This document shows positions 33,597 to 41,778 of a stretch of 45,856 bases of DNA, one piece after another. Numbering within the stretch: the first letter of the stretch is position 1; each line of letters opens with the position of its first letter. The notes beneath the pieces were generated by a model. It was not told where the DNA came from, did not search any database, and saw nothing but the letters and a program-made list of their open reading frames with translations. The position numbers and the translations under genes were made by a program. Source of the DNA: Desulfuromonas sp. (lineage in GTDB: Bacteria; Desulfobacterota; Desulfuromonadia; Desulfuromonadales; BM103); assembly GCA_002869725.1 (NCBI GenBank), contig PKTY01000317.1, positions 1 to 45,856 of the forward strand, read 5' to 3'.

Positions 33597-35147
33597 ATGG
33601 ACAACGCTCTGCAACAACTGCTCGCTCCGCAAGCCTACCCTGAAGAGCCCGGACCGGTCGAGTTCAAGGAGACCCATATTTCGAGGATCTATCTGACCAG
33701 AAACCATGTCTACAAGGTCAAGAAAAACCTCAACCTCGGCTTCCTCGATTTTTCCAGTCTGGAAAACCGGCGCTACTTCTGCCAGGAAGAGCTACGCCTC
33801 AACCGTCGCTTTACCAGTGGCCTCTACTGCGATGTGGTTGAACTGCGCTCTGCAGGCGGACGCCTCAATTTTTGCGGGGAGGGGGAGCTGATCGACTACG
33901 CCGTACGGATGCGCCGGCTCCCGGAAGAGAGAATGCTCAACCGGATGATTGAGCGCGAGGCGACTGAGCTCCACGACGAGATGCTGAGACTCGCCCACCA
34001 CCTCGACTGGATGTTTTGCAGGGCCGAAGTTCGCCGTGATCCGAAGCTGCAGAATGCCGTCATCGTTGCCACCAACAGCCGTGACAACTTCAGTCAGACC
34101 CGTTCTTTCCCGGAGTCGCTGCTCTGCCCATCGGCACACCGGGTCATGGCGGCAATTTGTGAACAGGATCTGGCCAGACTCCAGGAGACTTTCAGGCAGA
34201 GGGAGGCCGACGGTATGGTTCGCGACGGCCACGGCGACCTGCATACCGGCAACGTCTGCATGACCGATCCGATCCAGGTCTACGACTGTATCGAATTCAA
34301 CGACCAGTTCAGAATTGCTGATGTCGCCGCCGACCTCGCCTTTCTGTTGATGGACCTCGACTTTCTCGGTCGCCGCGGCCTCTCCGATCAACTGCTGGCC
34401 GACTATCTCGCCATCTCCGAGGACCGAAATCTCGACCTGGTCCTCCCCTTCTACAAACGTTACCGGGCTTGGGTCCGGGGCAAGGTCAATGGCATTCTGG
34501 CCACCGAAACCGATGTCGACAAGAAATTGCGCCGCCAGTCAGGGGAACTGGCCCGTGGTTATTTCAACCTGGCCATGGGCTACGCCCTGAAACCGACTCT
34601 AATGCTGACCTGTGGTCTGATGGGGAGCGGCAAGTCAACGCTGGCAAAACGGCTTGCGGCATCGACCGGAGCAACCCTGCTCCGGTCCGATGTGGTGCGC
34701 AAGGAGTTAGCGGGAGTGACCAGCAGTCAGCCCGTTCTCTCCGCTTACCAGAGTGGCATCTACAGCCTGGAGATGACCGAACAGACCTACCGGGAACTTG
34801 CCGTACGCACTGAAGCCATCCTGACCGCCGGCAAACCGGTGGTCGTCGACGCCGCCTTTGGCGACAGCGTGTTACGCCGGCAATTCACAGAACTCGGAGC
34901 AGGCCTCGGACAACAAGCTTGGCTGCTGCATGTCCACTGTCCCGACCACATTACCCTGCAGCGTCTCGATCAGCGCGAGAACGACGTCTCGGACGGACGG
35001 CCCGAACTTTTTCACGCCCAGAAGAAGGGATTCTCCCCCCCTGCCTCCGCTGAAAACGTGATCAGCATCGACAGCCTCCGAGAGGTTGATTATAATGTGC
35101 AACAGATTTTGAAAACTGTCCTGGTCACACAGGAGGGAATCCGTTGA
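33597..35147 (+). CDS. bifunctional aminoglycoside-phosphotransferase-like + P-loop (AAA/zeta-like) kinase protein
   Basis: N-terminal APH-like: DGHGDLHTGNVCMTDPIQVYDCIEFNDQFRIADVAADLAFLLMDLD; C-terminal Walker A LMLTCGLMGSGKSTLAKRLA. Confidence 0.88.
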   Translation: MDNALQQLLAPQAYPEEPGPVEFKETHISRIYLTRNHVYKVKKNLNLGFLDFSSLENRRYFCQEELRLNRRFTSGLYCDVVELRSAGGRLNFCGEGELIDYAVRMRRLPEERMLNRMIEREATELHDEMLRLAHHLDWMFCRAEVRRDPKLQNAVIVATNSRDNFSQTRSFPESLLCPSAHRVMAAICEQDLARLQETFRQREADGMVRDGHGDLHTGNVCMTDPIQVYDCIEFNDQFRIADVAADLAFLLMDLDFLGRRGLSDQLLADYLAISEDRNLDLVLPFYKRYRAWVRGKVNGILATETDVDKKLRRQSGELARGYFNLAMGYALKPTLMLTCGLMGSGKSTLAKRLAASTGATLLRSDVVRKELAGVTSSQPVLSAYQSGIYSLEMTEQTYRELAVRTEAILTAGKPVVVDAAFGDSVLRRQFTELGAGLGQQAWLLHVHCPDHITLQRLDQRENDVSDGRPELFHAQKKGFSPPASAENVISIDSLREVDYNVQQILKTVLVTQEGIR

Positions 35148-35413
35148 GAAATCATCGTCCACTGCCGCTGCGCGACGCCTGGGTCATCTGGTTTTTCCTG
35201 GGCGTGGTCATGCTCAACTACCCGTTCCTGCATATCTTCAACAAAGAGATCCTGCTGTTCGGCATCCCCTTGTCCCTGCTCTACTTCTTTGTCGGCTGGC
35301 CAGTTTCGATCATCGTCATCTATCTGTTTTCGATCTATCTCGGCAAAGACAAAGAGCGCCGTTCTCCCCCTTCTGACAGTCGCCACAACAGTTCTCCTCG
35401 GGTTGAGCCATGA
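35144..35413 (+). CDS. small (89 aa) two-TM membrane protein, putative accessory subunit of the downstream symporter-like protein
   Basis: TTG start overlapping the upstream stop (TTGA), stop overlapping the downstream ATG (ATGA at 35410); two hydrophobic segments. Confidence 0.8.
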   Translation: MRNHRPLPLRDAWVIWFFLGVVMLNYPFLHIFNKEILLFGIPLSLLYFFVGWPVSIIVIYLFSIYLGKDKERRSPPSDSRHNSSPRVEP

Positions 35414-38400
35414 TTCCAGTCGGAATTGTCGCCACGGTTTCCCTGCTCTATTTTGGGCTATTGTTCGCGGTCGCCTACTACGCCGACCGCCGCCGCCAGC
35501 AGGGCAAAAGCCTGGTCAACAACCCGACTGTCTACACCCTGTCCCTTGCCATCTACTGCACATCCTGGACCTTCTACGGCAGTGTCGGCCGGGCTGCCAC
35601 CAGCGGCATCGACTTTTTGACCATCTACCTCGGACCGACCCTTATCGCCTTCTCCTGGTGGTTTCTGCTGCGCAAGATTGTGCGCGTCAGCAAGGAACAG
35701 AACCTGGTCAGCATCGCCGACTTCATCTCCAGCCGTTACGGCCAATCGACTCTGCTCGGCGCGGTGGTGACCAGCTTTGCAGTCCTCGGCATCATGCCCT
35801 ATATCGCCCTGCAGCTGAAAGCCGTAGCCCGTACCTTCGACCTGCTCTCCTACCCGATCAACGCTGTCGGCGAATCCTTTCACAAACTGCCGAACATTGA
35901 CCTCAACTTCGATACCGCTTTTGTGGTCGCAGTGATCCTCTCCCTGTTCGGCATTCTGTTCGGCGCCCGCCACCTCGATGCCTCTGAGCGTCATGAAGGA
36001 TTGATCGCAGCGATTGCCACGGAATCACTGGTCAAGATCCTGGCCTTTGGGGCGGTCGGACTGTTTGTGACTTTCGGGCTCTTCGACGGCTTTGCCGACA
36101 TCTTCCAAACCTTTTTGTCGACCTACCCGGAGCGTAGCGGGCTGCTGTTGCTTGGCACCGACCAGAACTCTTACACGCACTGGTTCTCACTGACCTTCAT
36201 CTCGATGATGGCGGTCATGTTCCTGCCCCGACAGTTTCATGTCATGGTTATCGAAAATTGTGAGGAGGAACATATCCGCAAGGCAATGTGGGGCTTCCCG
36301 GCCTACCTTTTCGTCATCAACCTGTTCGTGATTCCGATTGCCCTGGGGGGGCTTTTGCTCAACAAGGGTGGCACCCTGCTTGCCGACTATTTCGTGATCA
36401 CTCTCCCCCTGCAGTACGGCCAACCCTGGCTGGCCCTGTTGGTCTTCATCGGCGGATTCTCGGCGGCGGCCGGAATGGTGATGATCTCCTCGGTGGCCCT
36501 GTCGACCATGATCCTCAATCACCTGATCATGCCGGTCATTCTCAAGCTGCGAACCGGCAATCGTGATCTCTCAATCCTGCTGATCAATTTCAAGCGGCTC
36601 GGCATCTTCGGAGTAATTTTTCTCGGTTACCTCTATTACCGACTGCTCGGCGAAACTGCGGCTCTGGGCAACATTGGTCTGATCTCGTTCGTCGCCGCAA
36701 CCCAGTTTGCTCCGGCGGTCATCGGCGGGCTCTACTGGCAACGGGCAACACGACGAGTGGTGACTGTCGGTCTGATCTTTGGATTTGTGATTTGGTTCTA
36801 CACTCTGCTCATCCCCTCATTCGCTCAGTCGGGCTGGCTCTCCGCAGCGTTGATCGAAGAGGGTCTGTTCGGGCTGGCGCTGCTGAAACCGACAGCCCTG
36901 TTCGGACTGACCGGCTTCGACCTCTGGACCCATTCCCTGTTCTGGACCATGTTCTTCAACATCGGCTTTTTCGTGACCCTCTCACTCCTTGGCGAACCAA
37001 CCGTGGATGAGCTGCGGCAGAGCGGCAAGTTTGTCGATGTCTATGATCGCCACGAATCTCCTCTTCGTCGCACGCGCATCACCAAGGCCCCCTCGATCAT
37101 CGAATTTGTCGAATTGATGGCTAAATTCATCGGTGAAAAACAGGCACACGCCGCAATTGCTGAATATATCGGCAATCGCGAAATCAATGCTCAGGGAAGT
37201 CTCTCGGAACAGGAACTTCTCAAACTCAAACACTTCACCGAGCTGACACTGGCAGGTTCGGTCGGTTCGGCACCGGCGCGCATCATCATCGAAAATTATC
37301 TGTCAGCCCGGGGGAGTCATATGGAGGATGTGTTCGACATTTTCGGTTCTGTGAGCATCAGCCGCAGTGCCAGCCGCGAACAGCTCAGCGTCCTTTACGA
37401 AACGGCACGCACCATCGCCAGCGGCAACGACCTGAAGTCGATCCTCGACGAGATTTTGGAAATCTTCACCGACCAGTTCAAGTTCGACCTGTGTGTTATC
37501 CGGATTCTCGATGAGGAGAGGCAGACCTTGACTGTGCGCAGCCAGCGCGGCATGTCCTCCAAGCATTTCGGCGAATCGGAGCGCAACCTGAGCATGGACA
37601 CCTTTATCGGTGAAACCTTCCTGACCAACCAGGTTTCGGTGGTCAACGACACCGACTTCATGAGCAAGCCCAAAACAGCCGCCATCATCCATCGCGAGGG
37701 AATTCGCTCTTTAGCCCATGCTCCGATTACCATCGAAGGCGAGTCGATCGGTGTGCTTTCGGCCTTCTCACGCTCGGCCAAGGGCATTTTCACTGACGAG
37801 TTCGTCGAGCTGTTCACCAGCTTGGCAGGTTTGGTGGGCGTTGCCTGGCGCAATGACGAGCAGACCGGCCGCCTTATCGCCGCCCGTGAGCAGCAGCGCG
37901 AACTGGCGATCGCCAAGAATATCCAGCTCGGTCTGCTCCCGACCAGCATCCCGCAGATTCCTGCCATCTCCCTGGCTGGCTTATGCCTGCCGGCCAAAGA
38001 CGTTGGCGGTGACTATTACGACTTCCTCTGTCACGACGACAACCGCCTCGACCTGGTGATCGCCGATGTTTCAGGCCACAACATCGGAGCGGCCCTGATT
38101 ATGGCGGAAACCCGCTCGATGATCCGCTCGCGCAGCAATCAGCTCGTCAGCCCCGTTGAGTTGATGACGGATTTGAATCAAACCCTTTACGATGACCTGA
38201 CTCGCGCCGAACTGTTCATTACCATGTTCTATATGCAGTTCGACCCGAAAACCAGGCTGGCCAGGTTCTCCAGTGCCGGCCATTCACCGCCGGTCTATTA
38301 CCAAAGGAGCAACCGGCAATGTCTACTGCTCGATGCTGAGGGGCTGATTATCGGTGTCAAGCGCGACTTCCCCTACGAGCAGCAGGAGATCATTCTGGCC

Positions 38401-38625
38401 GAAGGCGATCTGCTGCTGCTCTATACCGATGGCATTATCGAGGCGAGCAACGATTTGGGAGAAATGTTTGGTGAGCAGAGACTGATGGGACTGGTCCAGG
38501 AACATCATCTCCTTCCCGCCCAGGAGATCATCGAGAGCATTATTCAGCAGGTTCGCCTGTTCAGCGGCAGGCACCACTTCAATGACGATGTCTCGCTGGT
38601 TGTCATGAAAATCGTCGGCGACTGA
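35410..38625 (+). CDS. sodium:solute symporter (SLC5/PutP-like) - STAC-like - GAF - SpoIIE/PP2C serine phosphatase fusion protein, 1071 aa
   Basis: ~12-TM SSS region (YTLSLAIYCTSWTFYGSVGRAATSGIDFLTIYLGPTL); linker IAEYIGNREINAQGSLSEQELLKLKHFTELTLAGSVGSAPARIII resembling the STAC domain; GAF; PP2C motifs KDVGGDYYDF, VIADVSGHNIGAALIMA, SAGHSPPVYY, YTDGIIEASN, HFNDDVSLVVMK. Confidence 0.93.
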   Translation: MIPVGIVATVSLLYFGLLFAVAYYADRRRQQGKSLVNNPTVYTLSLAIYCTSWTFYGSVGRAATSGIDFLTIYLGPTLIAFSWWFLLRKIVRVSKEQNLVSIADFISSRYGQSTLLGAVVTSFAVLGIMPYIALQLKAVARTFDLLSYPINAVGESFHKLPNIDLNFDTAFVVAVILSLFGILFGARHLDASERHEGLIAAIATESLVKILAFGAVGLFVTFGLFDGFADIFQTFLSTYPERSGLLLLGTDQNSYTHWFSLTFISMMAVMFLPRQFHVMVIENCEEEHIRKAMWGFPAYLFVINLFVIPIALGGLLLNKGGTLLADYFVITLPLQYGQPWLALLVFIGGFSAAAGMVMISSVALSTMILNHLIMPVILKLRTGNRDLSILLINFKRLGIFGVIFLGYLYYRLLGETAALGNIGLISFVAATQFAPAVIGGLYWQRATRRVVTVGLIFGFVIWFYTLLIPSFAQSGWLSAALIEEGLFGLALLKPTALFGLTGFDLWTHSLFWTMFFNIGFFVTLSLLGEPTVDELRQSGKFVDVYDRHESPLRRTRITKAPSIIEFVELMAKFIGEKQAHAAIAEYIGNREINAQGSLSEQELLKLKHFTELTLAGSVGSAPARIIIENYLSARGSHMEDVFDIFGSVSISRSASREQLSVLYETARTIASGNDLKSILDEILEIFTDQFKFDLCVIRILDEERQTLTVRSQRGMSSKHFGESERNLSMDTFIGETFLTNQVSVVNDTDFMSKPKTAAIIHREGIRSLAHAPITIEGESIGVLSAFSRSAKGIFTDEFVELFTSLAGLVGVAWRNDEQTGRLIAAREQQRELAIAKNIQLGLLPTSIPQIPAISLAGLCLPAKDVGGDYYDFLCHDDNRLDLVIADVSGHNIGAALIMAETRSMIRSRSNQLVSPVELMTDLNQTLYDDLTRAELFITMFYMQFDPKTRLARFSSAGHSPPVYYQRSNRQCLLLDAEGLIIGVKRDFPYEQQEIILAEGDLLLLYTDGIIEASNDLGEMFGEQRLMGLVQEHHLLPAQEIIESIIQQVRLFSGRHHFNDDVSLVVMKIVGD

Positions 38626-38648
38626 CTTAAAGAATCGTCCCAGGCAGG

Positions 38649-38677
38649 CTGAAGCTGTGGTAATATGTGAATATTAT
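38649..38677 (+). promoter_or_regulatory. candidate internal promoter/operator in front of the STAS gene (CTGAAG-N17-TATTAT, overlapping inverted repeat TAATAT-GTGA-ATATTA)
   Basis: AT-rich island in the 107-bp gap between SpoIIE fusion and STAS gene; perfect 6-bp arms at 38661-38666/38671-38676. Confidence 0.4.
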
Positions 38678-38732
38678 AGGTCAACCTGAAAGCTGATCCG
38701 GGTTGAACAATGAATTTTTGAAGGAGTTCCCC

Positions 38733-39074
38733 ATGAATTTACAGACCGAGGACAAGGGCGTTGCGGTGCTGCTGACGCTCAATGAGGAGCGGCTCGATGC
38801 CCACAACAGTGGCGACCTCAAGACCCAGATGTTGAAACTGTTTGAGCAGGGGAAAAACAACCTGGTCGTTGATATGCAGGCCGTCCGCTTCGTCGATTCG
38901 TCAGGGCTTGGAGCTCTGGTCTCGGGTTTCAAGAATGCCAGTTCGCGTAACGGCAGTCTGAAATTGACCGGCCTGCAGTTGCAGGTCAAGTCGATGTTTG
39001 AACTGACCAGACTGCACCGGGTGTTCGAAATCTACAACGACGCCGAGGAGGCTCTCGGTAGTTTCCAGCAGTAA
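38733..39074 (+). CDS. STAS-domain anti-sigma factor antagonist (SpoIIAA/RsbV-like; start trimmed to MNLQTEDKG)
   Basis: VDMQAVRFVDSSGLGALVSGFKNA contains the conserved phosphorylatable DSSGLG motif; SD AAGGAG upstream of ATG 38733. Confidence 0.92.
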   Translation: MNLQTEDKGVAVLLTLNEERLDAHNSGDLKTQMLKLFEQGKNNLVVDMQAVRFVDSSGLGALVSGFKNASSRNGSLKLTGLQLQVKSMFELTRLHRVFEIYNDAEEALGSFQQ

Positions 39075-39114
39075 GGGGTACCAACAGGCAGGCACCAACC
39101 AGAACGGGCCCATC

Positions 39115-39540
39115 ATGCCGAATGACCGTCTTGCCGTTGACATAAAAGTCCCCAACCAGACGCGCTACCTCTGTCTGATTGGCCATATCGGCGAGAACAT
39201 CGCACGCACCTTGAAACATTTTGGGGGTGATCGCGAGAAACTTGCCTACGATCTCAATCTGGTCCTCACTGAGGCGATGGCCAATGCTATCCAGCATGCC
39301 AACGTCGGCGACCCGGCCAAGGAAGTGCATATTGAGATCAGTATTGTCGATCGGCAACTGCAGATTCGTGTCTACGATTTCGGCGAGGGGTTCGATATCG
39401 ACGAATACTGCCAGCCACGTCATCCCCTCGAAGAGCATGGCCGCGGCATCTACCTGATCCGCTCGATTATGGACGAGATGTGCTACAAAAAAACGGCGGA
39501 CGGCCACGTCCTTGAACTGTGCAAAAATCTCAATTCATAA
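39115..39540 (+). CDS. ATP-binding anti-sigma factor kinase (RsbW/SpoIIAB-like HATPase)
   Basis: N-box VLTEAMANAIQHANV, G1 VYDFGEGFD, G2 GRGIYLIRSIMDEM. Confidence 0.92.
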   Translation: MPNDRLAVDIKVPNQTRYLCLIGHIGENIARTLKHFGGDREKLAYDLNLVLTEAMANAIQHANVGDPAKEVHIEISIVDRQLQIRVYDFGEGFDIDEYCQPRHPLEEHGRGIYLIRSIMDEMCYKKTADGHVLELCKNLNS

Positions 39541-39553
39541 TGCTTGGAAAACG

Positions 39554-40327
39554 TTATTGGCGGCGCAACACGACCATCAGCCCGATACCACCAAACAGGG
39601 CCATGGGGAGTGACAGGAGTTGCCCCATGGTCACCCCCCCCCACAGATACCCGATATGAGCATCCGGCTCACGGAACAGCTCGGCTAAAATCCTGAACAG
39701 TCCATACCCCAGGAAGAAACTGAAAAAAGGGATGCCAGGCCGCACCTTGCGGCGGTGCATCAGGTAGAGCAGTGCAAACAGCACCCCACCTTCCAAAACC
39801 GCCTGGTAAAGCTGACTGGGATGCCGTGGCAGCGCGCCCCCCCCGGGGAAAATAATGCCCCAGGGGAGATTTGTGACCCTCCCCCACAGCTCGCCATTGA
39901 TGAAATTTCCAAGGCGGCCGCAGCCCAACCCGATGGTTGCCGAGGCAACCAACACGTCGCCAGTCAGCAGCAAGGGCAGCGCACGGCGGTGACAGAACCA
40001 GACCGACGCCAAGGTCACACCGAACAGCCCGCCGTGAAAACTCATACCCCCCTGCCAGACGGCAAAGATTTCGAGGGGGTGGGCCAGATACCAGCCGGGG
40101 TTGTAAAAGAGCACGTAACCGAGGCGCCCGCCGAGCACAACACCGATCACCCCCTGGAACAACAAATCTGAAATCCCATCCTGATCGATCGGCAGGTTAC
40201 GCAGGCGAGCCAGTTTCCGAATCAGCAGATAGGCCGCGACAAAGCCGACCAGGTACATCAGACCGTACCAGCGCACCGCAAGCGGACCGATCTGCAGGAT
40301 GACCGGATCGATATCGGGAAACCTCAT
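39554..40327 (-). CDS. lgt: phosphatidylglycerol--prolipoprotein diacylglyceryl transferase
   Basis: VRWYGLMYLVGFVAAY, GGRLGYVLFYNPGWYLAHPLEIFAVWQGGMSFHGGLFGV, GRLGNFINGELWGR. Confidence 0.96.
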   Translation of the reverse strand: MRFPDIDPVILQIGPLAVRWYGLMYLVGFVAAYLLIRKLARLRNLPIDQDGISDLLFQGVIGVVLGGRLGYVLFYNPGWYLAHPLEIFAVWQGGMSFHGGLFGVTLASVWFCHRRALPLLLTGDVLVASATIGLGCGRLGNFINGELWGRVTNLPWGIIFPGGGALPRHPSQLYQAVLEGGVLFALLYLMHRRKVRPGIPFFSFFLGYGLFRILAELFREPDAHIGYLWGGVTMGQLLSLPMALFGGIGLMVVLRRQ

Positions 40328-41340
40328 ACCTTATCCTTGTCTCTGGTGACTGGCTGCTGAATCGCCCTCTCCATCTGCTGTAGTGCAACAAGAAAGTCAT
40401 CAGCGACGGGTGCTTGAAAAGTCAGCCTTGCCCCGCTAATCGGATGGGGAATGATCAGTTGCTCGGCATGAAGCATCTGTCGCGAAAACATCTGTCCGTT
40501 AAGCTCTTTACGGCCACCGTAAGTGGTGTCACCCAGCAGCGGATACCCCGCTTCGGCAAAGTGGGCGCGAATTTGATGGGTTCTGCCGGTCAGGGGGGAA
40601 ACATCGACCAGTGTTGCTTCGGGCAACCATTGCCGAACCCGGTAGTGGGTTTCGGCATAACGCCCGCCATGGTCTACCGAAACCGTCAGGTTATTGGCCC
40701 GCCGTCTGGCCAACTGGGAACAAAATCGACCCTCACCTGGTTCGACGCAACCACCAACCAGGGCGAGATAGTGTTTTTCGACCTGTCGCTCGTGAAAAGC
40801 CCGAGTCAGGGCGCCATGAGCCGCAGGATGAATTGAAAAAATCATTACCCCAGAAGTGTCGCGGTCGAGGCGCTGCACCATGCCGATGCTCGGCTGCCAG
40901 CGTCCTCCACGCTCGGCAGCCAGCAACCTCTGCAGTGCATCGTAAAGAGTCCCCCTGTATCGGGCCGGCGTCGGCTGAACAGCGATGCCCGCCGGCTTGT
41001 TGACCACCAGCACATGAGCATCCCGAAACAGAAGATGCTTGTCGGCCAGGACAAAGGGCTCAAGGTCGAGACCATCGACATAGAGCTCCAGCCGTTGCAC
41101 GGCAGCTACCGTATAACCACATTGACGCATCCGCCGACCATCGAGGTGAACACCGCCTATCTCGATAAAACGGCGGGCCAGACGACGACTGACCCCCGGA
41201 TTGCAGGCCGGTAGAGCCTGGTCGAGGCGCATGCCACTGCAATCGGCATTCAGTTTGTAACGATAGGCTCCAGATTGGAGGGGCTGCTCGGATTGTACCA
41301 CCACAAAAAACTCCCGGCACTTGACATGCCGCTCACGCAT
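40324..41340 (-). CDS. RluA-family pseudouridine synthase (start trimmed to MRERHVKCREFF)
   Basis: S4-like N-terminus; VVNKPAGIAVQPT, VQRLDRDTSGVMIFSI, PLTGRTHQIRAHFAEAGYPLLGDTTYGG. Confidence 0.93.
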   Translation of the reverse strand: MRERHVKCREFFVVVQSEQPLQSGAYRYKLNADCSGMRLDQALPACNPGVSRRLARRFIEIGGVHLDGRRMRQCGYTVAAVQRLELYVDGLDLEPFVLADKHLLFRDAHVLVVNKPAGIAVQPTPARYRGTLYDALQRLLAAERGGRWQPSIGMVQRLDRDTSGVMIFSIHPAAHGALTRAFHERQVEKHYLALVGGCVEPGEGRFCSQLARRRANNLTVSVDHGGRYAETHYRVRQWLPEATLVDVSPLTGRTHQIRAHFAEAGYPLLGDTTYGGRKELNGQMFSRQMLHAEQLIIPHPISGARLTFQAPVADDFLVALQQMERAIQQPVTRDKDKV

Positions 41341-41348
41341 GCTAGCAT
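41321..41348 (+). promoter_or_regulatory. sigma70-type promoter (TTGACA-N16-TAGCAT) for the 6S RNA-like gene
   Basis: Consensus -35 TTGACA at 41321-41326, TAGCAT at 41343-41348; inside the first codons of the opposite-strand rluA. Confidence 0.6.
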
Positions 41349-41380
41349 TATTCCAAAGTGCTAAGAAGGTCTTTGACAAT

Positions 41381-41550
41381 CTCTGGAATGTACGGCGCCG
41401 CTCCGAACACGCTGACCAATCAGAACCGTTTCGTGTCTTCGCGTAGGGAAGTGGTGAGCCAGCCCACCCACGAGTGGGACGCCTGAAACTTTCCTCCTGG
41501 CACTCCTGGTAAATAGCGGTCAGCCACGGAGCCGTGTCGTCATTCCGGAG
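41381..41550 (+). ncRNA. ssrS: 6S RNA-like regulatory RNA (core stem boundaries; true ends probably extend a little on each side)
   Basis: Closing stem CTCTGGAATG/CATTCCGGAG (41381-41390 with 41541-41550), then GCTCCG/CGGAGC (41400-41405 with 41527-41532), GCTGACC/GGTCAGC (41411-41417 with 41518-41524), large internal bubble, apical arm GGGAAGTGGTGAGCCAG-CCCACCCACGAGTGGG-ACGCCTGAAACTTTCC like the E. coli 6S GGTTGGTGAGC...GAAGCCTTAAAAC arm; promoter upstream, hairpins downstream. Confidence 0.75.
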
Positions 41551-41594
41551 TTTGCAAACGGCGGCAGACAAGTTTTGCCGCCGTAGAATCAGCT

Positions 41595-41622
41595 GAGGCC
41601 CCGTTTTACTGAACGGGGCCTC
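41595..41622 (+). terminator. intrinsic-type terminator hairpin downstream of 6S RNA-like gene
   Basis: GAGGCCCCGTT-TTACTG-AACGGGGCCTC, 11-bp stem, followed by a weak T-containing tail GCTCTATTTG. Confidence 0.65.
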
Positions 41623-41778
41623 GCTCTATTTGATCGGCACGTCTCAAACCGTCGAAACCTTCACTCACCCTGGGCTCACACAGGGAAAACGAACTCAACA
41701 GTGAGGATTCCCCCGCCAATGACATTCCCTAACAAGAAGGGGCTGATCACAGAGGTCGAGTTGCAGAAAAACTTTGTC

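Noticed and set aside
41341-41571. 77-aa N-terminal extension of the RluA-family ORF
   Set aside because: Lies antisense to the 6S RNA-like gene; the internal ATG at 41340 gives a normal-length enzyme.
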